Assembly (NCBI GenBank): GCA_028290665.1
Contig: JAQGJK010000016.1
Coordinates: 1-64,000, forward strand
Source of the DNA: Devosia sp.
Lineage (GTDB): Bacteria; Pseudomonadota; Alphaproteobacteria; Rhizobiales; Devosiaceae
Reading direction: 5' to 3'
DNA: 64,000 bases
Below, in pieces: positions 44,225-53,787 of this stretch. A program made the translations under genes and the position numbers. The first letter of the stretch is position 1. The number at the start of each line of letters is the position of its first letter. The notes beneath the pieces were generated by a model. It had not been told where the DNA came from and searched no databases. It saw nothing but the letters and a program-made list of their open reading frames with translations.

Positions 44225-44413
44225 ATGCTCTCTCCTTGTGGTGTTCGACCGGTTAGCTTCCGGGTTCCCGCCGGTCAATCCGGGCTCGCATGGTAAACTG
44301 TGTTCAAACCCCGGCAGGAAGCGCAATTCCGCCTGTCATTGAGCTGTCCGCCGAGCGCTGAAGCAGCCCGGTGTCCTCAATTGCGACAGCCCGCAAATCC
44401 GGCGTTAATGTCC

Positions 44414-44431
44414 TGTTAACCCCGGTTAACA
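44414..44431. promoter_or_regulatory. Palindrome upstream of the porin gene
   Basis: TGTTAAC-CCCG-GTTAACA, a perfect 7-bp inverted repeat with a 4-bp centre, lies 247 bp before the porin start in a 453-bp spacer that holds no gene. A regulator site is possible. Confidence 0.4.
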
Positions 44432-44567
44432 AGGGGTTTCCGCATTTGTGCTGAATCTGCAACAGAGCCGCCGCAACCCGGCCCCCGGACCCCAAATGTG
44501 GCATTTGCGCGATTGCCTACAGTGAGGACCTGCGTAGAGTGGGTCTTGCGAATCCATGCATGGGATC

Positions 44568-44631
44568 GTTTGTCGGTCGCAACGCGACGGCAACACACTG
44601 ACCACAATATGTGTGGTTGCGTTACGACAAA
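44568..44631 (+). promoter_or_regulatory. Imperfect hairpin in the porin leader
   Basis: The left arm (GTTTGTCG then CAACGC, with a 4-base bulge) pairs with the right arm GCGTTACGACAAAC; inside, GCAAC-ACACA pairs with TGTGTGGTTGC. The element ends about 46 bp before the porin start codon. It may stabilise this abundant message or be a control element or small-RNA target. A GGAGGT ribosome site (44667-44672) follows outside the hairpin. Confidence 0.45.
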
Positions 44632-44677
44632 CCCGCCGGGCGACCGGCTTACGAATGACTGACTTTGGAGGTCAATA

Positions 44678-46201
44678 ATGAAGATCAGGAGCCTTCTTCT
44701 GGGTTCTCTCGCAGCCGCCGGTCTCTCGACTGGTGCTTTTGCTGCCGATCCGGCTGGTCTGGGTGTGCTGACGTCGCTTGACGTTTGCGATGCGCTCGGC
44801 CTTTCGGGTCTTACGATTTCGTCCGACACCAACTGCCTGCAGATCACTGGCGAAGTTAAGTACGAATTCAAATTCGGTGACTACGCTGGCGATTATCCGA
44901 TCGTCGATACCCCGTTCGGCACTTTCAACATCATCTCCCCGGACTACAACACCATTCCCGCCGTTCCGGGCACTGATGCGGTTGCCGGCACTTACACCGT
45001 TCCTCCCTCTGCGGTTCTTAATTCCTACTCGGCCGGCGACACGTTGCCGGACGGCGCCGTGATCATCACCGCTGCCGTCGCCGCTACCCCGGGTGCCCCG
45101 GCCATCGCAGAGACGGACGTCAATCTCGATTGGTACTCGAAAGTCGAAGCCTACATCAAGTTCGTCGCGTCTTCGGACACGGATTTCGGCAAGGCCCAGG
45201 CCGTCATCAAGATCAAAGACCTCAACGAATACGTTGCTAAGAACAGCAACGCGACGGTTGGCGGCGATGATACCGGTAACGGTTTTGGTTCGCAGCCGAT
45301 CTTTGATGAAGCCTATGTCTCGATCGGCGACTCGACCATCATCATGGCCGGCAAGAAAAGCTCGATCAAAATTGACGGCGACGATGAGCCCTTCAACTGG
45401 CTCGGCCTGTTCAACTCCTCGAAGGTCGATGCCGGCGTTGGCTTCAACCGTGACAACGTCGAAATCAAGACCGGCGGACACGTCATCCAGGTCGTTTCGG
45501 ATCTCGGCAATGGTATCTCTGCTGGTATCGGCCTCGAAAACATCAATGACAGCAACACCACACGCGCCGGAACGGCAGTGGGCTACCTGTCATATGCTGG
45601 TGAAGGCATCACCGCGCATGTCACCGGTTTTGCTGGTGGCGTTCTCGACGGCGACGTCGAGGAATATGCTGTCCATGCCGGTTTTACCGGTAGCTTCGAC
45701 ATGTTCCGCATCCGCGCTGCGGCGGCGTTCAGCCACGATGTCCCGACTGAAGTATCCTACTACAACGCTTTGGCGTCTGCCGAAGCGACCCTCGACATCT
45801 TCAAGATTGCCATTTCGGGCGAAGTCGTTGGTAGTTCCGATGATTCTGCCAAGAGTGGCTATGGTGTCGGCGCCTCCGCTGGCGTGACCGTGACTGACGG
45901 CGTTGCCATCAATATTGGTGGTCGCTACTTCAACAACACGACTGGCGGTAGCGATATCGGTGGGTATCAGGCTGCCATCCAGCTCGTTGCCTCGGTTACC
46001 GAGACTCTTACGCTCACTGGCGAGGCCGGTATCTATGGCCGCTCCATGGACGACGGCGTAGTGCTTGACGACAATGTCTTCTACGGCAGCGCCGAACTCG
46101 CTTGGGCTCCCGGTGGTGGTTTCACCTCCTCGATCAAGGGTGAAGCCAACTCGCTCGCTGCTTATCGCCTGACCTTCAAGGCGGCGAAGAGCTTCGAATA
46201 A
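44678..46201 (+). CDS. Outer-membrane porin (rhizobial Porin_2 type)
   Basis: 507 residues. A Sec signal peptide is clear (MKIRSLLLGSLAAAGLSTG...AFAA). The mature protein alternates short beta-strands with acidic, Gly/Ala/Asn-rich loops (CLQITGEVKYEFKFGDY, VEAYIKFVASSDTDFGKAQ, AYRLTFKAAKSF), as in the Brucella Omp2/rhizobial porins that form general diffusion pores. An insertion rich in Pro, Ala and Thr at about residues 85-145 is probably an external loop. Monocistronic: strong ribosome site, long leader and a perfect terminator. The last residue is Glu after a Phe, not the usual terminal Phe. Confidence 0.93.
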   Translation: MKIRSLLLGSLAAAGLSTGAFAADPAGLGVLTSLDVCDALGLSGLTISSDTNCLQITGEVKYEFKFGDYAGDYPIVDTPFGTFNIISPDYNTIPAVPGTDAVAGTYTVPPSAVLNSYSAGDTLPDGAVIITAAVAATPGAPAIAETDVNLDWYSKVEAYIKFVASSDTDFGKAQAVIKIKDLNEYVAKNSNATVGGDDTGNGFGSQPIFDEAYVSIGDSTIIMAGKKSSIKIDGDDEPFNWLGLFNSSKVDAGVGFNRDNVEIKTGGHVIQVVSDLGNGISAGIGLENINDSNTTRAGTAVGYLSYAGEGITAHVTGFAGGVLDGDVEEYAVHAGFTGSFDMFRIRAAAAFSHDVPTEVSYYNALASAEATLDIFKIAISGEVVGSSDDSAKSGYGVGASAGVTVTDGVAINIGGRYFNNTTGGSDIGGYQAAIQLVASVTETLTLTGEAGIYGRSMDDGVVLDDNVFYGSAELAWAPGGGFTSSIKGEANSLAAYRLTFKAAKSFE

Positions 46202-46224
46202 GTTCTACCGCTTAAGTCGATTGG

Positions 46225-46256
46225 AAAGGCCCGGCTTTTGCCGGGCCTTTTCTTTT
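46225..46256 (+). terminator. Intrinsic terminator of the porin gene
   Basis: AAAGGCCCGGC-TTTT-GCCGGGCCTTT is an 11-bp perfect stem followed by TTCTTTT, 23 bp after the porin stop. It separates the porin from the BON/OmpA gene. Confidence 0.92.
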
Positions 46257-46374
46257 GTGCGGGCCTCGGGAACCGTGTGGCTGACTGACATTGCTGCCAC
46301 TACCGCGCATAGTCTGCGCTCACTGCTGACACACGATTCGTCGATCGGCGCTGTCTTGGAACACTGGAGTTCGC

Positions 46375-48351
46375 ATGCGGATTGCTCTCGTTACCCTGTT
46401 CGCCACCTCGTTGCTGCTGGGACAAGGAACAGAGGCAAAGCCGCTGGTGCCTGGCTATCCACCATCTATCAAAACCAACTCTGGAGCTTTCCCCTCCAAG
46501 GCTTTGATCCCATTCAATACATCGGCTGACGCCTTGCGTCTGGCTCAGGCCGCTGTCGCAGCATCTGCGATCTACGGCGTAACCGCGGATCTGGCTGAGG
46601 ACGGCCAGACCATTCGCCTCGTCGGCACGGTGCCTACCGACGCCCTTCGGGCGCGCCTCGCCCAAACCCTCGACCTCGATACTAGCCGCCTCGAAGTGCA
46701 GGCTGGCGGCCCGCCGCAATTCGCGCAGTCACTCGATTTCGGTCTCGCCGTGCTGGCGCGTCTCGAAACCGGCCGCTTTGCCCTCCGCGAAACTGTGATG
46801 ACAGTGTCCGGGGCTACCGCCTCCGAGTCCGACTACATTGCCGCGCTGGCGACGGTCGGCCAGGGCACCCCCGATGGTACGGCGTTGGCACTTGTCGACA
46901 TCCGCCCGCCCGTCGTCGCGCCGTTCACCTGGTCGGCCGAGAAGCTAGATAATGGGACCATTTCCCTCGCCGGATACATCCCTGACGGCGATACTCGCGC
47001 CGCGCTCCTGGCTGGCATTGAACAGCCCGGTCCCGACGCCATGCATTTCGCCGACGGCGCACCGGTAGACTTCGAGTCCGCGGCGCTCCGTGGCCTTGGC
47101 CTGCTTGCGAGCCTCGACGCCGGCACCGTCGTCTACGATGGCGCGGTCTGGCATGTGGAAGGCGCCGTCGCGACTGATGTACAATCCCTCGCCGCCGAAT
47201 CGGCGTTTGTCGCTACGGGCCTTGCTGCCGAGGGCTGGACACTGAACGTCGCGGTTTTTCCGCGGGCCGTCGCTACTGCACCGGTAACTCCGCCGACCGT
47301 CGAGCCCGAAGTCACGCCGGTTCCAGAGACGGTTGAAATCGCCCAAAGTCAGACGACAGGGTCTCGGCCCGGAACCGATCTGGCCCAGCCCAATTCCGAC
47401 CCGACCCCGACGCCCCTCCCAGTGCCGCCCGAAACCGAGGCAACGCAACTGCCCGCCTCGGCAGACCCGCAGCCGCTGCCGCAATCGGGGGGAATCACGG
47501 CGCCATCGACCACCGGCGAACCCGGGGCTCCCGGTACGCCGAATGAAGGGACCGAAATCAGCCCGCCGCCATTCGTCCCCGATCCGCAGACGGCGGTCAC
47601 CGACCCGGCCGACCCCCAATTGGTGCCCGGCCTCGACTACGGGTTCTCAGCCACGCGCTCTGCCGGTTTCCCGATCGTTCTCACGGGTGACGTGCCCGGT
47701 GTCGCCGCCGCAAGCTATTTCGGCATTGTCGCCGGTTCGGTGTCGGTCGACGCCCTGACGGTTGCTACGAACCCGCCTGCAGATTTCATGGCCGATGCCG
47801 AGGCGGGGCTGCGCGCCCTCAAACTGCTGACCGAGGGCAAGTTGACCCTGGCCGCCGGCCGCTGGACCATCACCGGCAAGGCCACGGATGATACCGCCCG
47901 GCAGGCTGCACTCGCCCTTATCGCCAATTTGCCCGATGCCGCAAGGTGGACCATCACTGTCGACGCCCCCCCTGCAATCCTCGCCTGTCAGGCTACTGTC
48001 ACCGCAGTTGCCGACCGCAATGAGATCCTGTTCCGCTCCGGCAGCGCCGAACTGGCCGACACTTCGGGCGCGGCGCTCGACGAACTCGCCGCCGATCTCG
48101 CCAAGTGCCCCGATGTGCTGGTTTATGTCGAGGGTCACACCGACGCCGATGGCGCTGAAGACCTCAATCTCACGCTCTCGGTGATGCGGGCCGAAGCCGT
48201 AGTCGATGCGCTGGTGCTGCGCGGCGTCGACGCTACCCGGCTTTACGCCGCCGGCTATGGCGAAAGCCTGCCGCTTGCCCCGAACGACACTGCCGAGGGC
48301 AAGCGGCTGAACCGTCGCATCGCTTTTACCCTATCGGAGACTGAACTCTGA
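46375..48351 (+). CDS. OmpA-family protein with BON-like repeats
   Basis: 658 residues. Signal peptide MRIALVTLFATSLLLGQGTEA. Residues about 40-290 contain three related BON-like modules (VTADLAEDGQTIRLVGTVP, LDNGTISLAGYIPDGDTRA, YDGAVWHVEGAVATDVQSL). A Pro/Thr-rich linker (about 297-420) follows, then another pair of modules (LAAGRWTITGKATDDTARQA), and a C-terminal OmpA peptidoglycan-binding domain (LFRSGSAELADTSGAAL, VEGHTDADGAEDLNL, LNRRIAF). It probably spans periplasm and cell wall; BON domains may bind membrane lipid. No barrel is visible, so attachment to the outer membrane is not obvious. Confidence 0.87.
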   Translation: MRIALVTLFATSLLLGQGTEAKPLVPGYPPSIKTNSGAFPSKALIPFNTSADALRLAQAAVAASAIYGVTADLAEDGQTIRLVGTVPTDALRARLAQTLDLDTSRLEVQAGGPPQFAQSLDFGLAVLARLETGRFALRETVMTVSGATASESDYIAALATVGQGTPDGTALALVDIRPPVVAPFTWSAEKLDNGTISLAGYIPDGDTRAALLAGIEQPGPDAMHFADGAPVDFESAALRGLGLLASLDAGTVVYDGAVWHVEGAVATDVQSLAAESAFVATGLAAEGWTLNVAVFPRAVATAPVTPPTVEPEVTPVPETVEIAQSQTTGSRPGTDLAQPNSDPTPTPLPVPPETEATQLPASADPQPLPQSGGITAPSTTGEPGAPGTPNEGTEISPPPFVPDPQTAVTDPADPQLVPGLDYGFSATRSAGFPIVLTGDVPGVAAASYFGIVAGSVSVDALTVATNPPADFMADAEAGLRALKLLTEGKLTLAAGRWTITGKATDDTARQAALALIANLPDAARWTITVDAPPAILACQATVTAVADRNEILFRSGSAELADTSGAALDELAADLAKCPDVLVYVEGHTDADGAEDLNLTLSVMRAEAVVDALVLRGVDATRLYAAGYGESLPLAPNDTAEGKRLNRRIAFTLSETEL

Positions 48352-48354
48352 ACT

Positions 48355-49293
48355 TCATCGCGCCGCACGCCGCAGGCTCATCACCTGTCGGATGAACTGG
48401 CCAATCGCCTCAAACTCCTCCGCCTGATCGAGCAGTGCGGGGGAGCCTTGTCCCGAGATGGTGACACCCACCGCATCCGGGCGTCGCCGGATCATTTCCT
48501 CGAATGTTTCGCGTCGCAGTTGGTCGGTCAAAGTCGTTCGGATCAGCATCATCGGCGCATGAGCCAGGGTGTCGAACAGCGGCCACTGCGCTGCCAGCAC
48601 ATCGTCATATTCGAAGGCCTCGAGCCGCGTGATCAATGTCGGGTCGAACAGCGGCAGCGGTCGCCCTTTGGCGTCGATCACGTGAGTACGTTGTGACAGC
48701 AGGTCGATCTGCTCATCGGGAAGCGCCGGATAATCCTTGGCTAGCATCCGGCGGAACGCCAACGCCGCATCCCCCGCGCTGCGAAATGCCTCGAGATAAC
48801 GCAGATTGCTGCGCAGCCGTACCAACCCACGCGAATCCGTCATCGGCCCGGAATCGACCAGGATGGTCGCTGCGACCAGTAGCGGATGCGCCGCTGCCAT
48901 CGCCATGACCACCTGTCCGCCATACCCCTGACCAAGGAAGATCGCACTTTCGATCCCCAGCGCGGTCACCACCGTGCCGAGATCGTTCGCATCCGCCATC
49001 GAGCCGTAGCTGGTCCGCGGCACCCGATCCGGCGACCGCCCGCGACCGAGGAAATCGAGCAGAACCAATGGCCAACCGGCAAGCGGCCCTCGGTCGAACA
49101 GCGCCTTGAATTCAGTAAAATCCGTCATATTGCGATGATAGCCGGCAACACAGACGATCGGCGGCACGCCAGTCCCGAAACGCCCCGATCGATGAACCGC
49201 CAACTCCTGCCCGGGCCGGGTCAGCATCACGTGGCGCACCGGCAGCGCCGCGAACGCCCCATGGGTCGGGTTGAGAAAACGCTTGGCTGCCAT
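48355..49293 (-). CDS. Alpha/beta-hydrolase-fold protein lacking the usual Ser nucleophile
   Basis: 312 residues with the alpha/beta-hydrolase layout: oxyanion-region VCVAGYHRN, strand LVLLDFLGRGRS, nucleophile elbow, and a cap region. The elbow reads GQGYGG (residues 121-126), where GxSxG is expected; the base sequence (GGT CAG GGG TAT GGC) confirms Gly123 in place of Ser. It either lost hydrolase activity, uses another residue, or is a binding/signalling protein. It converges with the BON/OmpA gene, 3 bp apart, and lies downstream of the lytic transglycosylase on the same strand, 58 bp away. Confidence 0.8.
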   Translation of the reverse strand: MAAKRFLNPTHGAFAALPVRHVMLTRPGQELAVHRSGRFGTGVPPIVCVAGYHRNMTDFTEFKALFDRGPLAGWPLVLLDFLGRGRSPDRVPRTSYGSMADANDLGTVVTALGIESAIFLGQGYGGQVVMAMAAAHPLLVAATILVDSGPMTDSRGLVRLRSNLRYLEAFRSAGDAALAFRRMLAKDYPALPDEQIDLLSQRTHVIDAKGRPLPLFDPTLITRLEAFEYDDVLAAQWPLFDTLAHAPMMLIRTTLTDQLRRETFEEMIRRRPDAVGVTISGQGSPALLDQAEEFEAIGQFIRQVMSLRRAAR

Positions 49294-49351
49294 AAGCTTG
49301 GTCTAGCGCACTTCGTACCGCGTGTGGAGCAGGGCAAGCCGCCCTGCGCCA

Positions 49352-51520
49352 TTATTGGATGGTGCGGAGGACTTCCGTCATCGGCGCCACCGTGCTGCCG
49401 AAGCGCGCACGATAAACCAAGTAATTTCCCAGTACGCGCTGCACGTATTTGCGGGTTTCCTGGAATGGGATCAGTTCCACCCAAACAACCGGGTCCACAC
49501 TGGCGTCGCGCGGGTCCCCATAGGCGTCGATCCAGTCATTGGCATTGCCCGCCCCGGCATTGTAGGCCGCGGCGGCCAGCAGCAGCGAGCCGTCATAATA
49601 GCTCAGCTGCCGCGCCAGATAGGTCGCACCAAGCAGCGCGTTATAGCTCGCATCGCTGATCAACCGGCTGCTCGAGTATTCGAGACCGAGGCGTTCGGCC
49701 GTCTCCTTGGCGGTGCCGGGCATCAGTTGCATCAGGCCGCGCGCCCCCGCCGATGACACCGCATCGACACGGAAACGGCTTTCCTGACGCGTTACCGCAT
49801 AAACCGCGGCGGTATCGATCTCGGCGATGCGCTCATCGTCGGGCAGGGTGTCGCTCGGAAAGCTGAAGCCGTCGAGCGGCCAGCCGGCGGCTTCAGCCGT
49901 TTCGGCGATCGAGATACTGACATCATGGGCACCGAGCTTTTCTGCCAACCGCGCGGAAAGCGCCAGCATCGCACCGTCCTCGAGCGTGCGGGCAAAGTTC
50001 CGCAACAAAATCAGCGCTTTGCTGCGTTGCCCGGTGCCGGCTAACAGTCTTACGGCACGGATGGGTTCGAGTTTTTCAAAGCTCGCCTCCGAGGCTTCGA
50101 CCGATGGAACGTCCCTGAGCGTCAATTTTTCGCCGAGTTCGGCGAGGGCCAACTGGCCATAATACACCGTCGGATATCGCTTGGCCGCCGTGAACGCCGC
50201 GACCGCGGCCTCGCGGTCGCCGAGGGCCGTCTCGGCGCGGCCGAGCCAGTAATTGGCCTGCGTCACCGTATCCGGCATCGTCGCCAGCTTCGCCATTGCC
50301 GAGAAATGCCGCTGCGCGGCTTCGGCGTCCTTTAGGAACGTCAGCGCGATCCAGCCCGCATGGAAATGTGCCTCGACCTGCCGACCCTCCGGTCCGTCGA
50401 CGAAGCCATCGGCTGCGGCATAGGCCAGTTCCGGCTCACCCTTGCCCAGCAAGGCACGCACGATAGTGCGGCGCTCGTACCACCACTCGGCGGCGTCCGG
50501 CATTGGTCCGGTCGCCTTGCCCAGCCAGTCGACCGCGCTTTCAAGCAAACCGGCCTGTCGCGCCCGCTGCACGCGGGAAAACAGGTAAACCGGATTGGTT
50601 TGGAGCGTCACATCGACCTTGTCGAGCAGCGCCTTGGCATTCTTGGCATCGCGCGACACTGCCGCCCGCGCCACAACTAGGGACTCCTGCGCCTCCGTCA
50701 GGAAGCTCAGCAACCGCTCGCTGGCCTTGGCCCGGTCGTGCATCATCAGGTGCACTGCTCGCGCCCAGTGGTCCTCGCGGGTAAGCATATCGCCGAACGC
50801 AGCAAGCACGCGCTTCTCGGTGGCCTCATCAAGGAAATTGTCGATCCACAGGGATTTGACGACCTTCGCTGCCGCCTCGGCGTCACCACTCGATTGCAGC
50901 GCCTTGGCGAGTGCGAATTGACCCTCGATGGTTGTCGGGCCATCCGCGAGCGCTGACACCATCTCGCTCGCTGCCGGCTTTGCCCGCAGCACGGCCTGTT
51001 CAAGTCGTAACTGCAATAGCGCAGGGTCGGCGAAACTGCCCGCATCGGCAACGAACCGTTCGATGTCGCGATATCCGATGGCCGTCCCGCCACCTTCGAT
51101 CGCCAGCCATTCGATGGCGTGCCGCTCGACGCTGCTCGAAAGCTCCGCCGCCGCCGCAAAAGCATCGGAATAGTCGCTGGTCCCGATCAATGCCAGCGCT
51201 GCCCGAAACTCTGCCGTTGCCGACTGCACCGGGGGAATTGTCGGCGCTGAGACTTCCACCTTCGCCGTAGAGGGAAACAGCTGCCAATCGGCGAGCGGGA
51301 CGACGGACTTGACGCTGGCGACAACCGGGCCACTGCTGCTCATGATGGCCGCAGAACTACTGGCGCTGACCGGATCAATCCGCGCAATGCTGCTGGTGAT
51401 AAGCGCATCGACCGTTGGGTTGGTAGCGCTGAATGGCAGGCGCGACGCCACGACGGCGCCCGTTAGCAACATCCCGCAATTGACAACCAGGGCGATCTGC
51501 CCGAGCCGCGAAAGTTTCAT
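49352..51520 (-). CDS. Soluble lytic murein transglycosylase (Slt-like)
   Basis: 722 residues from the ATG at 51520. An N-terminal hydrophobic stretch (LGQIALVVNCGMLLTGAVVA) is a signal or anchor. A long helical, TPR-like region follows (VYLFSRVQRARQAGLLESAV, ANYWLGRAETALGDREAAV), then the C-terminal lysozyme-like domain: catalytic Glu in VTRQESRFRVDAVSSAGARG, LMQLMPGTAKETA and AAAYNAGAGNANDWI. It cleaves glycan strands of peptidoglycan to 1,6-anhydro-MurNAc products, the material recycled through MurQ-type pathways. Confidence 0.93.
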   Translation of the reverse strand: MKLSRLGQIALVVNCGMLLTGAVVASRLPFSATNPTVDALITSSIARIDPVSASSSAAIMSSSGPVVASVKSVVPLADWQLFPSTAKVEVSAPTIPPVQSATAEFRAALALIGTSDYSDAFAAAAELSSSVERHAIEWLAIEGGGTAIGYRDIERFVADAGSFADPALLQLRLEQAVLRAKPAASEMVSALADGPTTIEGQFALAKALQSSGDAEAAAKVVKSLWIDNFLDEATEKRVLAAFGDMLTREDHWARAVHLMMHDRAKASERLLSFLTEAQESLVVARAAVSRDAKNAKALLDKVDVTLQTNPVYLFSRVQRARQAGLLESAVDWLGKATGPMPDAAEWWYERRTIVRALLGKGEPELAYAAADGFVDGPEGRQVEAHFHAGWIALTFLKDAEAAQRHFSAMAKLATMPDTVTQANYWLGRAETALGDREAAVAAFTAAKRYPTVYYGQLALAELGEKLTLRDVPSVEASEASFEKLEPIRAVRLLAGTGQRSKALILLRNFARTLEDGAMLALSARLAEKLGAHDVSISIAETAEAAGWPLDGFSFPSDTLPDDERIAEIDTAAVYAVTRQESRFRVDAVSSAGARGLMQLMPGTAKETAERLGLEYSSSRLISDASYNALLGATYLARQLSYYDGSLLLAAAAYNAGAGNANDWIDAYGDPRDASVDPVVWVELIPFQETRKYVQRVLGNYLVYRARFGSTVAPMTEVLRTIQ

Positions 51521-51769
51521 GCCGTCGTCCTGTTGAAACTGAACCCAGTGCCAACAAGGTGCCCCCACCCCTTGCGGTTAACCGAACCTTGCCGCATCGG
51601 CATGAACATTCGGTTTCCGCGCCGGACCTTGCTATATTTGCCGTCGGCTCTTGCTTGAAGCCGATGGCGACTAAAAGTATGATGCGCGACCCTGCGCCGC
51701 CCACTGATGGTCGTGTGCATTTCATTGCGCCACGGCATAACTGTGGCAATTGGCTGAGGAACTTTACCA
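51521..51769. other. Intergenic spacer between slt-like gene and dapA
   Basis: A 249-bp spacer between divergent genes. It must contain both promoters; no gene, strong hairpin or repeat was recognised. Confidence 0.6.
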
Positions 51770-52651
51770 ATGCTGCGAGGCTCGATCACGGCGCTCATCA
51801 CCCCGTTCGCCAATGGGACGCTCGATGAGAAAGCCTTCGCCTCGTTTTGCGAGTGGCAGGTCACCGAGGGTTCGCATGGGCTGGTACCCGTCGGCACGAC
51901 CGGTGAAAGCCCGACCGTGAGCCATGCCGAGCATCGCCGCGTCGTGGAAATTTGCGTCGAGGTGACCGCCGGGCGTGTGCCGGTGATCGCCGGCGCCGGC
52001 TCGAACTCGACCAGCGAGGCCGTGGAACTGGCAAGGTTCGCCGAGGATATCGGCGCCGATGCCGTGCTGTCCGTGGTTCCGTATTACAACCGGCCAAACC
52101 AGGAAGGGCTGTTCCAGCATTTCTCGGCCGTTGCCAAGGCGACGTCGCTGCCGGTGCTGCTCTACAGCGTACCCGGCCGCACCGTCGTCGATCTTTCCGT
52201 CGATACCATCGCCCGGCTGCGCGATGCCCATGACAACGTCATCGGCGTCAAAGACGCGACCGCCTCGATGGAGCGTGCCACGCTGACCCGCATCAAACTT
52301 GGCGCTGATTTCGTCATGCTGTCGGGCGAGGACATGACGGCGCTCGGGTTCAATGCGCATGGCGGCAATGGCTGCATCTCGGTGACATCTAACATTGCCC
52401 CGCGGCTGTGCTCGCAGTTCCAGAACGCCTGCCAGCAGGGGAACTTTGCCCTGGCCCTTGAATTGCAGGCGAAGCTGGCGCCATTGCATAAGAACCTGTT
52501 TATTGAACCCAACCCGCAGGGCGTCAAATACGCCGCGAACCGTCTCGGGCTGGTTGGCGCTGAACTCCGCCTGCCGCTCGTTCCCATCGCTCCGGAAACT
52601 GCCGCAGCCATAGATTCAGCCCTGGCCCATGCCGGGCTGCTCGCGGCATAA
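51770..52651 (+). CDS. dapA: 4-hydroxy-tetrahydrodipicolinate synthase
   Basis: 293 residues, normal length. Condenses pyruvate with aspartate semialdehyde in lysine and diaminopimelate synthesis. Motifs: [15 protein letters not shown] (pyruvate binding), [14 protein letters not shown], the Tyr of [11 protein letters not shown] and the Schiff-base lysine of [11 protein letters not shown]. First gene of the conserved housekeeping block, 11 bp before smpB, as in many Hyphomicrobiales. Confidence 0.96.
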   Translation: MLRGSITALITPFANGTLDEKAFASFCEWQVTEGSHGLVPVGTTGESPTVSHAEHRRVVEICVEVTAGRVPVIAGAGSNSTSEAVELARFAEDIGADAVLSVVPYYNRPNQEGLFQHFSAVAKATSLPVLLYSVPGRTVVDLSVDTIARLRDAHDNVIGVKDATASMERATLTRIKLGADFVMLSGEDMTALGFNAHGGNGCISVTSNIAPRLCSQFQNACQQGNFALALELQAKLAPLHKNLFIEPNPQGVKYAANRLGLVGAELRLPLVPIAPETAAAIDSALAHAGLLAA

Positions 52652-52662
52652 GGACCAAAACT

Positions 52663-53160
52663 ATGTCGGCCGCAGCCGGAAAAAACGCCAAAGGCCTGAT
52701 CAGCCACGGGCAGGTGGCCGAGAACCGTCGCGCCCGCTTCGATTACGAAATCCTCGATACCCTCGAGGCCGGCATCATGCTGACCGGCACCGAGGTCAAG
52801 TCGCTCCGCACCGGCAAGGCGCAAATCACCGAGAGCTATGCCTCACCGGAAGGCGGCGAACTTTGGCTGATTAACGCGCACATTCCGGAATATCTGCAGG
52901 CCAACCGCTACAATCACGAGGAACGTCGCCGCCGGAAACTGCTGGTCTCCAAAAACGAATTGGAACGCCTGTCGATGGAGGTCGAGCGCAGTGGCAACAC
53001 CATCGTGCCGCTCAAGCTTTACTTTAACGATCAGGGCCGCGCCAAACTTCTCATCGGTCTCGCCAAGGGCAAGAAGAGCTACGACAAGCGCGAAACCGAA
53101 CGCAACCGCGACTGGAACCGCGACAAGGCGCGGATCATGAAAGAGGGCGGTCGCGGCTGA
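52663..53160 (+). CDS. smpB: SsrA-binding protein SmpB
   Basis: 165 residues. Binds tmRNA and brings it to stalled ribosomes. Motifs: [36 protein letters not shown] and the basic C-terminal tail [20 protein letters not shown]. The gene converges with the uracil-DNA glycosylase gene and overlaps it by 26 bases. The tmRNA gene itself is not in the window. Confidence 0.96.
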   Translation: MSAAAGKNAKGLISHGQVAENRRARFDYEILDTLEAGIMLTGTEVKSLRTGKAQITESYASPEGGELWLINAHIPEYLQANRYNHEERRRRKLLVSKNELERLSMEVERSGNTIVPLKLYFNDQGRAKLLIGLAKGKKSYDKRETERNRDWNRDKARIMKEGGRG

Positions 53161-53785
53161 CCCGTGCTGCCGCGCGCCCGATCACGGCTTCAAACATCGC
53201 CGTCGTCAGCACCCCGGTGTTCGTATTGTAGCGCGAGCAGTGGTAGCTGTCGAACAGCACCCGGCCATCGCCAAGATCATGCTCGCGACCATGGCCGAAC
53301 GGGAACAGCGCCTTCCGCAGCCCCAACGTCGTCAGCAGCGAGTCATGGGCGATGCGGCCGAGGACGAGGAAGCTCTCGGGACGCTTAGCGGCAATTGCGG
53401 CTGTTAGAAACCGCCGACAGGTATTGCTCTCCGCAGGCGTTGGCTTGTTCTGCGGCGGCACGCAACGCACCGCATTGGCGATCAGGACATGATGGAGCAG
53501 CAGGCTGTCGTCCGGTCGCTGTTCGTAACTCCCGGTGGCCAGCCCGAATTTCAAAAGTGTCGCATAAAGCAGGTCGCCGGCGTAATCACCGGTAAACGGC
53601 CGCCCGGTGCGATTGGCGCCACGGAGCCCCGGTGCTAACCCGACAATGAGCAGACGCGGCTGCGCATCGCCCCAATTAGGGACGGGCGCATTGAACCAGT
53701 CGGGAAATTTGGCGCGATTTTCGGCCCGGAACGCTACGAGGCGCGGACAGAGTGGGCAATCGCGCGGCGGCTCTATCGGCCCCAC
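53135..53785 (-). CDS. Family 5 uracil-DNA glycosylase (UDGb), iron-sulfur type
   Basis: 216 residues. Removes uracil and some other deaminated bases from DNA. Cluster cysteines are visible at the N-terminus (CPLC) and in [17 protein letters not shown]. Active-site motifs [19 protein letters not shown] (split over residues 49-67) and [12 protein letters not shown] fit the UDGb family. It ends 26 bases inside smpB on the opposite strand and starts 2 bp after the NYN-domain gene, so those two are co-transcribed. Confidence 0.9.
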   Translation of the reverse strand: MGPIEPPRDCPLCPRLVAFRAENRAKFPDWFNAPVPNWGDAQPRLLIVGLAPGLRGANRTGRPFTGDYAGDLLYATLLKFGLATGSYEQRPDDSLLLHHVLIANAVRCVPPQNKPTPAESNTCRRFLTAAIAAKRPESFLVLGRIAHDSLLTTLGLRKALFPFGHGREHDLGDGRVLFDSYHCSRYNTNTGVLTTAMFEAVIGRAAARVSRDRPLS

Positions 53786-53787
53786 GC

